Part shown: one piece after another, positions 46,479 to 57,296 of the stretch
How positions within the stretch are numbered: the stretch's first letter is position 1
Layout: every line of letters starts with the position of its first letter
Assembly: GCA_016647705.1 (NCBI GenBank)
Contig: CM028326.1
Coordinates: 30,267,401-30,331,400, forward strand
Direction: 5' to 3'
Length of the DNA stretch: 64,000 nucleotides
Source of the DNA: Eucommia ulmoides
Taxonomy: Eukaryota; Streptophyta; Magnoliopsida; Garryales; Eucommiaceae
The notes under the pieces: generated by a model
Database searches by the model: none
What the model was told of the DNA's origin: nothing
The model's input: only the letters and a program-made list of their open reading frames with translations
Translations under genes and position numbers: made by a program

Positions 46479-47827
46479 TGTTAGCTCAAAGATATAGCCA
46501 AGAGGGAGGTGAATTGGGTAGTTTAAAATTTAATTTAATTAATTAAACCCTAATCAATTTTATTTGATTAAATACGGAAGTGTTTTATCTAGTGTAAACA
46601 CAAAGAGTAAGGGATAGAGAAACTTGACACGAGTTATTTTATTTTAGTTTGGTAAGTTACTCTTGTCTACTTACACTTTGCTGAGCTCTCACATGGAACG
46701 CAATCTACTAAAAATCCATTTTGATCATTTTCACAAGTAAGAATCAAACTCTTTACAATACTTATTAGGTAAGGTCTCTTCATACCTAATCACATTCTCA
46801 CCTAGACTAATTACACTTAGGTCCAACTTACAACCTCGCACAAGTACAAAAAATATTTATTTGTTTCTTCTCACAAGGAGTTCCGACCGATGCTAACAAA
46901 AATGAAATCGAATAAGTCCGATCTAGGTGATAGAAGTATTTTCACAATATAATAGATAATCAAAACACATGAAAGTATAAATTTGAATTTAATATTAGTT
47001 AAGCACAAAATCAGGTTAACTAGATAATACAAATCCTTTTTATTTTATGAAAAGGATTTTCAATAATAAGACTCAAAGATTTTCTTTTAAAACGATTTTT
47101 CAAGATTAAAGTAGATCTTCTAAACAAGTTCAAAATAAAAAATAAAATTAAATAACGTTTTAAGCACAAAATTGAACACACAGAAGCACAGAAGATATAG
47201 AATGTAAAAACTAAAAAGATCTTACCGATAATTCCTCTAGAACTATTTGAATAAGAATGTCATGATCTTGGTTTTCAAGATGATCAAGTGTCTTGAAGAG
47301 AATAAAAAAAATTCACACAATTATCTAACCTTTTTTTTATCTAGTGTCTTTGAACCTTTTTTTTATCTAGTGTCTTTGAACTTTATCATAAAAAATATTT
47401 CAGAAAAGTTATCTTTTTAGCTCTCAAAAATATGATTTTACTTAATGATAAATCACTGAAAAGCACAAATTATTTATAGTCAATTTGAATACAAATTTCT
47501 AATTGTTAGTTTACACAAAGACCCCCTAAATCTCTCCCTATATGTTTAACTCTCCAATAGCTGATTCGACCATTAATTTGACTAGAAACTAGTCCAGATT
47601 CATGACAAATTAATTCAAAGATCATCTCCCAAAAGCATGAAAAGATATTTAACTCGCAAGACTAAGAGATTGGGAAATTTAAGCACTGAAATGCATTTTC
47701 AATAAAGCCTACATTTCAAATGAAAAAATATTTTCAAGTATTTAAAAATATTTTAAGACCATTTAAAATTATGGATTTTTATTGTTTAGATCTAATTTGG
47801 CTTCCTCAATTAACCTTTCAAACAAAA
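46479..47827 (-). mobile_element. Degenerate F-family LTR H2, first part
   Basis: Left end TGTTAGC, then CCAAGAGGGAGGTGAATTGG, equivalent to the end of the F LTR read on the minus strand (CCAAGATGGGGGGTGAATTG). Sequence continues in F-LTR order but strongly diverged. It is interrupted by the elements at 47828-50153 and probably continues at 50163. Confidence 0.55.
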
Positions 47828-48694
47828 AGATTATTATTTAGTCCTCCATCAAAATATTGTCAGTTTTTTGTCCCTAGCAGGTAGTGATGGACATATTTAT
47901 CTATCTATATATGTATAACAAATAAACCCTAATTCTCCATGCCATTTTTCATTTTCAACCATAGACGATCTTTTTTTTCTCTCTCCGTCAACCACAAACC
48001 TCTCACATCATCGTTCATCTGGATGACTCTCTTTTTCTCTCAGTCACAAGCTTCCAAATCTAGATTTTTTCGTTCATCTTCGATGGCCAGAGTCATTCGT
48101 CACCGTTCGTTTGTGCAACCAGATTCATTCGTAGCGTTTATTGTAGATCTGGAACGATGAATACCGTCGAAGTCGTTCGTCTCCATTCATTCGTGCTGTT
48201 AGAGTCGTTCGTTCTAGATCTAGAATGATGAAGGCCGCAGGAGTCGGTCGTCGCCGTTTGTTCGTGCCGCCAGATCCATTCATAGTGTTCATTCTAGATC
48301 TGAAACAATGAAGGCTGTCAAACTCATTCACCATCGTTCGTTCGTGTTGCTGGAGGCATTTGCAGTCGTTCATTCGTGCTGTTGTTGCCTCCAAAAAGAT
48401 CATTCTTCATTTAGGGTTCACCAAAGCCCAATTGTTTACATAAGAATTGTGAACATTTATAGCAATACAATCAACATTAAAATGTAGTAAAATGTTATAA
48501 AATAATTAAAAAAAAATGTGAATGTTCACGTTTTAATATTTTTTACAGAATGACAATGTTTGTAAATAATGAAAAAAAAATGGTCAAAGAATAGAAAACT
48601 ATTTTCTAAAACATCTTTGGGACTAAAAACTTTATTATAATAGTTAAAGGTCTATTTTCTGATTTTTATATCTTTTGAGGACTAAATAATAAAT
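47828..48694. mobile_element. TIR element with an internal minisatellite
   Basis: Left end GATTATTATTTAGTCCTC; the complement of the right end reads ATTTATTATTTAGTCCTC. About 870 bp, no transposase. The centre holds the tandem repeat at 48085-48385. The terminus sequence resembles Mutator-like MITEs, but no target duplication was recognised. Confidence 0.5.
48085..48385. repeat. Minisatellite inside the TIR element
   Basis: Four to five units of about 65 bp built from GTCGTTCGTC, CGTTCGTTCGTGCTG, CAGATTCATTCGT and TAGATCTGGAACGATGAA. AGATCTGGAACGATGA, AGATCTAGAATGATGA and AGATCTGAAACAATGA mark successive units at 48146, 48216 and 48297. It is GC-richer than its surroundings. Confidence 0.75.
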
Positions 48695-48709
48695 TTTCTT
48701 CAAAATTAA

Positions 48710-48718
48710 TTGAGAAAT
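48710..48718. repeat. Target duplication of the Mutator-like element, left copy
   Basis: TTGAGAAAT, identical to 50154-50162. Confidence 0.88.
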
Positions 48719-50153
48719 GGGATAATGACACTTTTGCTCCCTGACAAATCAAGTCAGTGCTCAATTGGACCTCCGTATTTGAACTTTAACACATTGGTTA
48801 CCTCATATTTTATTTTCGTTTCAATTTGAACCCTAGGCTGAACGATGTTAATTTTGAACATTATCTGAAGGGTATATTGGGCATTTTCATTAATTAATTT
48901 TTTTAATTAATGTTAAATTACATTTATACCCTTAAATTTTTTAATTATGATCATTTTATTTTTTATCCAACTTTTTTAAGGGTCTATTATGTATTTTTTT
49001 CTTTTATTTCACCTTCTTCTTCGTTCCTTCCTTACCCTATCTCCGGCAAGCCAACCTCCATTTTCGGCGACCCACCTCTGCTCTACCCACCTTTCTCACC
49101 GACGGACACCAGTCGGCATATCAGATGTCAGCCGAAAGGCTAATGGGATTATTCCCCAACGACAATAAGGTAGCTCGTTACAAGAAATAGATTTCATCAA
49201 CATCATCATCATCATATTCTTATTCTTCTCCATTTTTCCAATTTAGGGTTTCTTTTGTGGTTCTGCATTTGTGGAAAAAACTGAGATAAAATCCATTTTT
49301 GTGTTGTTTTCAAGTACGACCATGTATTTGATTATGCAATGAATAATCCTAATATTTATTGTTGGTTTCAATTGGATAATGAATGAGACTTCTCCAAAAA
49401 AGAAAAAATTACAGACATCATCTCTCTTCTCTCTCTTCTAGTATATAATGTTCTTCCCAACCACCCCACACCGGCCACCATCCACCGCGACGGCCTTCAT
49501 TGAATTTACCTGTGACGGAAAATACTACCTGAACCAAGCATTTGAGAAAAAAATCATTGTTTCCATACATAGCGTACGAAACAGAGGCGGATCTAAGATT
49601 TGACAACCGCGCAAACATCGTCCAGGCCCGTAGCGGAGCCGGATGGTGAGGATATTCAGATCTAAGATCGGTGGCGAGTGCCTTCGTCATCGTGATGGAT
49701 CGGAAGCGTCGTCGTGAGATCAGAGAGAGAGCGAGATCAGCGATGAGATCGACACCTATATTGGCAATGAGGACCATCATCTTCACAATGGTTCAGAGAA
49801 GCGTTGGCACCAGATCGGAGATGGAGCGAGAGCGAGATAGAGAGAGAGTGAGATCATGTGGGTGAGAATGAGATGTGAGAAAGCAAAACATACACTTTGG
49901 CCCCTAATTTTAGATTAATTTACAAATAGATCCTATTAAATTATTTAGAGTAAAATGACAAATTTACCCTTGCCTGTATAGCCATGTGTTTTGCATGTGA
50001 CTGTTTTCCGTCCAATTTCATTAACACCATTTAGCCGAGGGTCCAAATTGAAACGAAAATCAAATGTAATGTAGCCAATGTGTCAAAGTTCAAATACGGG
50101 GATCCAATTGAGCACCGACTTGATTTGTTAAAGAGCCAAAGTGTCATTATCCC
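48719..50153. mobile_element. Mutator-like non-autonomous element, possible Pack-MULE
   Basis: Long terminal inverted repeats (about 130 bp each) start GGGATAATGACACTTT on the left and end ...GTGTCATTATCCC on the right. They are flanked by the 9-bp duplication TTGAGAAAT (48710-48718 and 50154-50162), which is diagnostic of Mutator-like transposition. 1435 bp, no transposase. The interior (49010-49200 and 49430-49860) is GC-richer than the ends and contains short gene-like segments, so captured gene fragments are possible but unproven. Confidence 0.88.
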
Positions 50154-50162
50154 TTGAGAAAT
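50154..50162. repeat. Target duplication of the Mutator-like element, right copy
   Basis: TTGAGAAAT, identical to 48710-48718. Confidence 0.88.
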
Positions 50163-50760
50163 ATTTAATCGTAAATATTGAGACAAAATATCTGAGAATA
50201 ATGTTCAAAAAAATTAAAATTTTAAACCAATGAATCGATTGATCCTCAATTCAGTCGACCATTTGAACCGTATTCTCAACAATTTTAAAGAATAATTAGT
50301 CGCCCGATTTGTCAATTCAATTGACAGTTTCTAGGCTTCTAGGAGCCTGTATCTATCAGTCGACCAATCGGTTAACCGATTCACCTTTTTCTCAATTTTC
50401 TAGGAACCCGTATTTTTTAGTTGACTGATTCTCCTTTCAATCAACCATTTGAGCAATTTTTCAGGTTTTAACAAATTTTAATATACAATTATAATCAGTT
50501 GACAAATTTTTCAAATCCGTTGACCGATTTTAACTACATTTTTCCTAAAAACTCTTTTCAAGCATTATTTAAACACTGGTAAACACATAATTTTTTTTAA
50601 AAAATGAAAAATATTCATACAGATGAAACAAATGAAACAAACAGAATTATCAAGGGACTAAACCGAAATTGATAGGAAAAAATACAAAAACAAAAATTAA
50701 AAATAAATAAGAATCACTCATTCTAATGAAAATCATCTACATTGTGCCCAAAGTGATACC
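50163..50760 (-). mobile_element. Degenerate F-family LTR H2, second part
   Basis: Carries the same class of motif array as the F LTR: CAGTCGACCATTTG, CAATTCAATTGACAG, CAGTCGACCAATCGGTTAAC and GTTGACCGATTT between 50230 and 50530. It follows the interruption by the Mutator-like element. The end is not certain. Confidence 0.5.
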
Positions 50761-50841
50761 CACGATGATAACTTCATATCATTGATAATATTGTAACTCC
50801 TCTAATTGGAATTGTAGTTTCTTTTTGTTTCTCCCTCTTTT

Positions 50842-52330
50842 CTATGAAACTACTTGAAAATGTTCTTCATCAAGATTCACTTCCTCACAAAACCACCTAG
50901 GAGAGAGGTTAAGTGCCAAAATTGGTTGGCAATCAAAATCAAGATTCAAATTTTTATTAGCCTTCAAAACCGTTCCATTAGAAAACACATCTTCCTCTTC
51001 AACAACCATATTGTTAAATTCATCCTCCCGATTAAGATCTAATTTATTCTTGTCCCCAAATTTTTTTGTGCCAGAAAAAATGTCTTTACCTCTTCTAGCG
51101 TCCCTAATCAGAAGATTTTGATTAGGAACATTACCATTAGGGGTCAGTTTCGTTTGCTGCCCATTTTCTACCTCCATTTCTTGCGAAACATTTTTCTTTT
51201 TCCATATTCTAAACTATTTACCTTAATGTTCGTTACCACTTCACCCTCCCCAACCACTTTCACTGCCTCCTGATTTTACTGTGACCGAGAAAGATTAATA
51301 CCTTTATCAACACCTGCATCAGAAATCTTTTAAGCTTCCCCTTGGACCGTACTCATACCTTATGTACTATGTCCAATGTTTTAATTTTTTTCTAACCGTT
51401 GAGCAACGGTCAGTTCCTATTCCATCACCCTCATTTGGTTTATTTCCGGCAGCGGCATCCTGGCCATCTCTAGTTTCTCTAGCATCCCTCTTTGTTTCTC
51501 TATTACGAATGGACAAAAATATACCTTGTGAGTTACTCTTCCACACTTGTAGCATAAGTTGTGCAATCTCTCATAATCTACCCTGTAATTTCTTCCTCTC
51601 AATTCATATTCTGGAAAAAGTGATTCATTCAAGTCAATTTCAACGCAGATTCTAGCAAACGTTTTCCTCGTTGATGAAGCAGTATTCTTATCCATCTTAA
51701 TAGGTCTCCTCAAATCCTTTTCGATGCTATAAAGAACAGGGGACTCATAGTATTCTACAGGCAAGTCAAGCAAACGGACCCAAATTGATGTTTTTCATTC
51801 AGTTCCCTCATCAGGTCTGATGTGTTGTTCCCACCTTCTCACTATTATGTGGTGATCAAGTATAATCCAGGGTCCCTCAGTCAATACTCGATGTGCATCA
51901 ACTAGTTTATCAAACTTTGCTAAATAGAACCCATAATTCAGGTCATAGATTTCAAATTCTCCCAGAGGCTTCCAAAGTTGCTTATCTCTTTCACAAAGCA
52001 TCATGTAGCCTATTGACCTTCCCAATAATCTTATGATAATTGTTTATTTCCACTTTTGCCTTATCTGTTCCACTAGTTGATCAAGAATTTTGATTTTTGG
52101 ATACAGGTTTCTGGGCCCCTGTTCTGTACCATCTTCCATCACCTAAATGTCATCATCTTCTTCAACAAAATGCACCTCCTAAAAGCCAATATAATTAGTT
52201 TGTGGTTCTATGTTGATGACATCTTTGAACAATCCTGCAATTTGTGTAGAAGAATCTTGTGCATCCTCATCCATTTGGTTGGAGCCTAGTTCCTCTGTTT
52301 TTTCTTCCCCGACATTTTCATTTTCGATCT
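50842..52330 (-). pseudogene. DUF4283/zinc-knuckle protein, LINE ORF1-like, broken
   Basis: Read on the minus strand. An acidic N-terminal part (52330-52080) with several stops comes first. Next is a DUF4283-type domain (51795-52025: SIGYMML, LNYGFYLAKF, TEGPWIILDHHIIVRRW). After a stop comes 51417-51773 with LPVEYY, FARICVEIDLN and the zinc knuckle CYKCGRVTHKVYFC. The last piece, 50842-51177, is a hydrophilic tail. This order (DUF4283 then CCHC) is typical of ORF1 of plant L1-type LINEs and of related host proteins. No endonuclease/reverse transcriptase ORF2 follows, so only ORF1 is left. Stops at about 51792 and 52026 inactivate it. Confidence 0.65.
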
Positions 52331-53200
52331 TTATATCTCTTTGTTGCAGACCTCAACTTCCATCTCTTTTTGTGATGCTTGATGATCATTCTTAACTTTT
52401 TTGTATTTCTCTCAAGAATGTCTTTCTCTTCTCTTGATTTCGTATTTAGATCTCTAACAAGTTTTCTTCCTTAAGGACGTTTTCTCTATAAAGTTTCCAT
52501 TTTCTAGTCTTAGGGTTGATTGTTTTTCTTGTGGGGAATATTAACAATGTCATGACAACTTCTATATTTTTTATTGAAAAACGAACATAAAATATTTTTA
52601 GTTGATCAGATGTATATAATAATAATAAAAAAAAAAAAAAATATTAATCGCCCGAGAACTTGAAAATAATATCCATGTTTATTTTTTAAATTGTTACATA
52701 TATACAAATGTTTAATTCAACCTATATTGTTGCTTATATTTTAATTATGAAAAAAGAAAATAAAATACAATTATTAATTAAATACAGCACTTTTTCCTGT
52801 AGATATTGAGATAGGAAAATGAATTTTATATTCTCCCCAATCATAATTGCATGTAACTTAATAAAACATGAAATACATTTTGTTTGTATGTCCCACCCAA
52901 TTAAATGTAACAATTTTTGCAAAGGGTGTGCCACATGCATTTGTAATTACTAGATTCAATCAACCATCCATATAAAAATAATTATCTCTTTAAAAAAAAA
53001 AACACTAATTACCAATAAAACATGTCAATTTTGAAGTGATACAAAATTTTGAAAAGTCACATTAATAACTTTGTGTTATAATAAATGTCATTTAAATAAG
53101 ATGCATTGCCTCTAAATGTGAAACTTGTAATTGTTTTATTTTATGAATTTCGGCATTAAAGTTCTCTATAAATTCCACATAAACAAACAAAATATATTTT
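52331..53200. other. AT-rich intergenic stretch
   Basis: No gene seen. Poly(A) at 52627-52640. Confidence 0.4.
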
Positions 53201-53515
53201 AGAGCTTTTTTCACTTTGCACAATGAAGTTTTAAAGAAATTTTACTTTAGTCCATGTTTAATTTGAATACATTAAATATTAAAGTATTCAAATCATGTCA
53301 AGTCAATCATTCTGTCATTTTTTATGACGGAATTTATCCACATGGGTAATTCCGTGTCAGACACTTGACTGAATTACATTATAAAAAATAACGAAATTAT
53401 CGATTTAGACTAATCTGATACAATTTCGATACTTCAACATTTAATGTGTTTAAATGTTCCAAGGTTAAAATGGGATTTTTCCAACTTGAAGGGGCAAAGT
53501 GCAAAAACCTCTTTA
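53201..53515. mobile_element. MITE candidate, copy 1 of an AGAGCTTTTT(A/C)ACTTTGC family
   Basis: Left end TAGAGCTTTTTTCACTTTGC; the complement of the right end is TAAAGAGGTTTTTGCACTTT. About 315 bp, non-coding, no clear target duplication. The termini resemble those of 56275-56566. Confidence 0.45.
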
Positions 53516-54053
53516 ATGAAATAGATTTAATGCTAAATTTTGGTATTATGTTGATAAATATTGTCGGTGCCATAATGACAATTCCATAAAAATGTTGGGT
53601 CTTCAACTCATTCATTATTGTTTTTGCAAGTATGCCTATGCCTATGGCCATACTTTAAGAACACACAAAGGTCTTGGAAATTTTGCTTAATTTAATGGAA
53701 CTCTACTCTCTTTTTTTAATTATTTTAAAATATATTCGAATAAATGTTATTTTATAAAAAGCTATTGTAGATTGTAATTAAGGAGAACTTTCAAAAATTC
53801 AAATTATTAAAAAGTCCATGAAAATCTTAAAACAATTATATTGATGAACTGCATTTCTCATTCATAAATCTTCTTCCTATTTTTTATTTATTTATTTATT
53901 TATTGTTGTAAGGTGTAGTTGGGCCACCTTACGCGCACCTTGATTAATCACATCTCTGGACTATCTTAAAGGTGCACTCTTCCACATCGATATGATACAT
54001 TCAGTAAAAAATAAAATAAATAAAAACTGATCGATAGGGATGATGATGGATGT
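53516..54053. other. Intergenic stretch
   Basis: No gene seen. A (TTTA)n run lies at 53882-53904. Confidence 0.4.
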
Positions 54054-56269
54054 TGTTGGCCCAGTGAGTTACCCAAGAGAAGGGGTGAATTGGGTAGTAT
54101 TAAAAAATTAATTCAAATAATAACACTTCAAAAATTAAACAATTAATTTTATCCTAAAATTAATTATTATCTTTATAGTAACAGATAAGTGTAATAAGCT
54201 CTAAGTGCACACTCAAATAACACAAGATAAAATAAAGAAAATAAACAATGTAGTGCACACCGATATATCTTGGTTCACCGAGCTACTCTTGGCTAATTAA
54301 ATCCTCCGAGCCCTACGAAAATTCGCACCCAATAAACTCAAAATTCTTTTACATGTAGGAACCAAACACTCACAATGATTCTTTTCACAGACTTAAAATC
54401 AACCTTTACAAATTCTTTTTCACAGGCTTAGGAATAACTTGTACTTTTTACAGGCTAAAAAATAACCTAATTCTTTTTTAAATCAAGGCTAAATAATCAA
54501 AACCTCACAAACACTCAAAATATCCTTTTACCCGGTAAGAATTGAACCGTTACAAAATTGCTCACAAATCAATTCAATCAAAGAAGAATTAACACATAAT
54601 CTTTTTATACTCTAGGGAAATATCAAAACCTCAATCTCTTTACTAGAAGAGATTGAAACCAGCTACCCTTGATTAAACACTCCCAATAGTATCTAATCCG
54701 CACACAACTCACCAATTACAAAAATTGATAAATTTTTCCCACTCGAAACTTCTACCACCTCAGATTAATTAATACTCAATTAATGTCCCGATACTAATGA
54801 TAGAAATAAAGTGAGGAAACAAAATCTGATTATAATAAAGAATGCGGGAATACAATTAAGCACGTAATCAGATTAACACACAAATCATTTTTAAAATATT
54901 TTTATACTTTTAAAGTTCAAAAACGATTTCTCAAAAATATCAATTCACCAAACAAGTAATAATAATCAAATACTCAATTAAAGAATAAGTTTGGAATGAT
55001 CTCACTAGGAAAACACCAATAGATTGCAAAACAGATCACTAGACAACTCAGATTGGTAACGTCAAATAAATTAACGTTTTAACTCAAGAACTTTAACTCA
55101 AAAATAATCTCACAATATTTTTCAGTATGATATTAGAATGATAACTTTTAGAAAAACTTAAGAACTGAATAGTTCTTGATATTGTATCTTTTTTTATGTG
55201 AAATCCGCAGGTTTATATATAGGGAATTTAAATAAGTCATCCAACGGCTAATTTTTAAATGATAAGAATCTAAAAAGCACCTATAGATCTCATATATCAT
55301 TATCTTTCATTTTAGGTATATTTGACTTAATTATAACTTTCAAAATATTCAAATTAGTCCCTCAAATATTTCTCAAACTCAAATCGATAGGATAGAAAGA
55401 ATTATATGAACCAATTTAAGAAATAACCAAAATATATGAACCATATATATAGGGATGACAAAATATTAACGATATATCTTTAATACTATCATATCCCTAA
55501 AATTTCTCTCATATCTCAACCGTAAACGGCTACTATTTTATCAGAATTCTCGAAATCCTCTAAACCTGAAACAGACTCATCAGTCGACTGACCAACACCC
55601 ATAAGTCGACCGCTCGATTCAGGATACTAGCCAAGCCAAAATTCTTTTGCCCATCGGTCGACCGCCCATCTATCATCTGTCGATCGGACGATTCAGAGAG
55701 TTCATCTTTTAAGCATAGGTCGACCTATCTGTCGACTGAGAGATTCAAAAACTTCTCATTCTATGCTCCAGTCAACTTGTCAATGCTAGGAACTTCTTCT
55801 AAATTCATTTTTAATTTATTTTTTTCAACATTTTTGTCCCTTTAACTTATTTCTTTTCTCAATTAGCTCCACTAAATTCTTAAATTCAATTTTAATTAAT
55901 TATCAATATTTCTTTTTCAATTACACATAGGAGCATATAATTTCACTAAATAGGATCCTCTCAAAACACACATAAATTTTAAAAAAAAAATTGTGTCGTG
56001 TGTGATCTTAATCGGAATACATTAAGAGTAAAAATTAACCTAAATTGTTTTCTCTTAGATTCTTCAAAATTTTTGCTCTCTTAATGTCCATTATTTTTGT
56101 CAATGTCTTTAGCATGCATTCATTACTTGTCATCATATTTTTATCATTGAAACTAATAAACTGAAACACTTAATCAAACCATTAGTTTCACAAAAAAAAT
56201 CAACCTTTGATAAATAGTTCCACAAAAAAAATCAACCTTTAATTGGTTATCAAAATCTTAGGATCAACA
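54054..56269 (-). mobile_element. F-family LTR H3, minus strand, probably solo
   Basis: Left end TGTTGGCCCAGTGAGTTACC, almost the same as H1; right end ...TCTTAGGATCAACA, complement of the F LTR start TGTTGATCCTAAGA. It is 2216 bp with no attached internal region. No matching 5-bp flanks were found (GATGT and TATTT), so it may not be a simple solo LTR. An internal 30-bp duplication (AAATCAACCTTT...) occurs near 56195-56240. Confidence 0.75.
55570..55780 (-). repeat. GTCGAC-type motif array in LTR H3
   Basis: Words such as CAGTCGACTGACC, AAGTCGACCGCTCGA, CGGTCGACCGCC, GTCGATCGGACGA and GGTCGACCTATCTGTCGACT lie about 20-40 bp apart, as in F. Confidence 0.75.
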
Positions 56270-56274
56270 TATTT

Positions 56275-56566
56275 TTAATTACACTTTTCACCCTTAAACT
56301 TTTGAATAAGTGTCTAAAATATCCTTATAAATTAATTGAAGGGGAAAGACAAAATAAAAGGGTTGTATGGAGGAAAATGCCCTTTACAGAGAGGGTCATG
56401 TGGCACGCAAGTGACCCTTTTCCGTTTGTTTTAAATGGTGTCAACTATTTGTCCTTCATTGCCACGATTGAAATACTTTAAGGTGTTATGTGTTTAAATT
56501 GAAACCATAGAAACCAATATAGAATTGGGGTCAAACTTCAGGGGTGTAAAGTGTAAAAAGCTCTAA
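56275..56566. mobile_element. MITE candidate, copy 2, upstream of the kinase gene
   Basis: Left ACACTTTTCACCCTTAAACT; the complement of the right end is TAGAGCTTTTTACACTTTAC, then ACCCCTGAAGTTT. About 290 bp, ending some 430 bp upstream of the kinase start codon. Confidence 0.45.
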
Positions 56567-56995
56567 AAATGTTATTGCTTTTGATAAGAATTTGGAATGG
56601 AATTAGTATGTAATCATGAATTACACGGCAAAGCGTAAAACAGTAAAAGGAATAGTTTTTGGAGCAAAACGTGAAATAGGGAATAATTGAGGGCTGACGA
56701 GTGTAATATATCCAAATAAATAGAGGGAGGGAAGAGGGAAGAGGGAAGAGGGAGGAGGAGACCGAAGTGGGTCAGAAACAGCACGTTATACTTCAGGCAA
56801 TTCCATGTGCTCACATGGCGTTGCTCATCCATTTTAGTCCCTTCTGAATTTTCATCAATTGGTTTGTTCATTCGTTCTTGTAGAGAGAGAGAAAAAAACC
56901 CATTAAACTGATTTTCAATTTCAAGGAAGAAGAAGCAGTAATTTTAGAGAGAGCGAGAGAGAGAGAGTTTTGAAGATTGTGATTTGGGGGGAGAA
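56567..56995 (+). promoter_or_regulatory. Promoter and 5' leader region of the Raf-like kinase gene
   Basis: Holds a weak TATA-like AATAAATAG at 56716-56724, then a purine tract of GGGAAGA repeats (56724-56760). Two GA-repeat segments follow (56883-56894 and 56946-56967) shortly before the ATG, typical of plant leaders. The transcription start is not determined. Confidence 0.45.
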
Positions 56996-57296
56996 ATGAA
57001 GGAGAATAATGATGGGTTCGTGAGGGCGGATCAAATCGATCTGAAGAGCTTGGATGAGCAGCTCGAGAGGCACCTCAATCGGGCATGGACGATGGAGAAG
57101 AACAAGAAGAGTCACGACTCCGATTCCGGCACCACCGCCGCTGCCGCTGTCTCAGCTGCTTACTCCACATCCAGAACCTCCAGGCAGAGAGAAGAGTGGG
57201 AGATCGACCCATCCAAGCTCATCATCAAGGGCGCAATCGCTCGTGGCACCTTCGGCACGGTCCACCGTGGCATCTACGACGGCCACGATGTCGCCG
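56996..57296 (+). CDS. Raf-like kinase exon 1
   Basis: Codes for residues 1-100 and the first base of Val101. The donor GTCAGT follows GATGTCGCCG. It contains the N-terminal region and the glycine-rich loop. Confidence 0.9.

Noticed and set aside
49418..49786. 122-codon minus-strand frame as a gene
   Set aside because: Inside the Mutator-like element, no recognised domain and no start or promoter context. Kept only as a possible captured fragment.
56984..56995. Start of the kinase at TTG 56984
   Set aside because: Only the in-frame ATG at 56996 is a normal plant start codon. The preceding codons give MGGE only if TTG is used.
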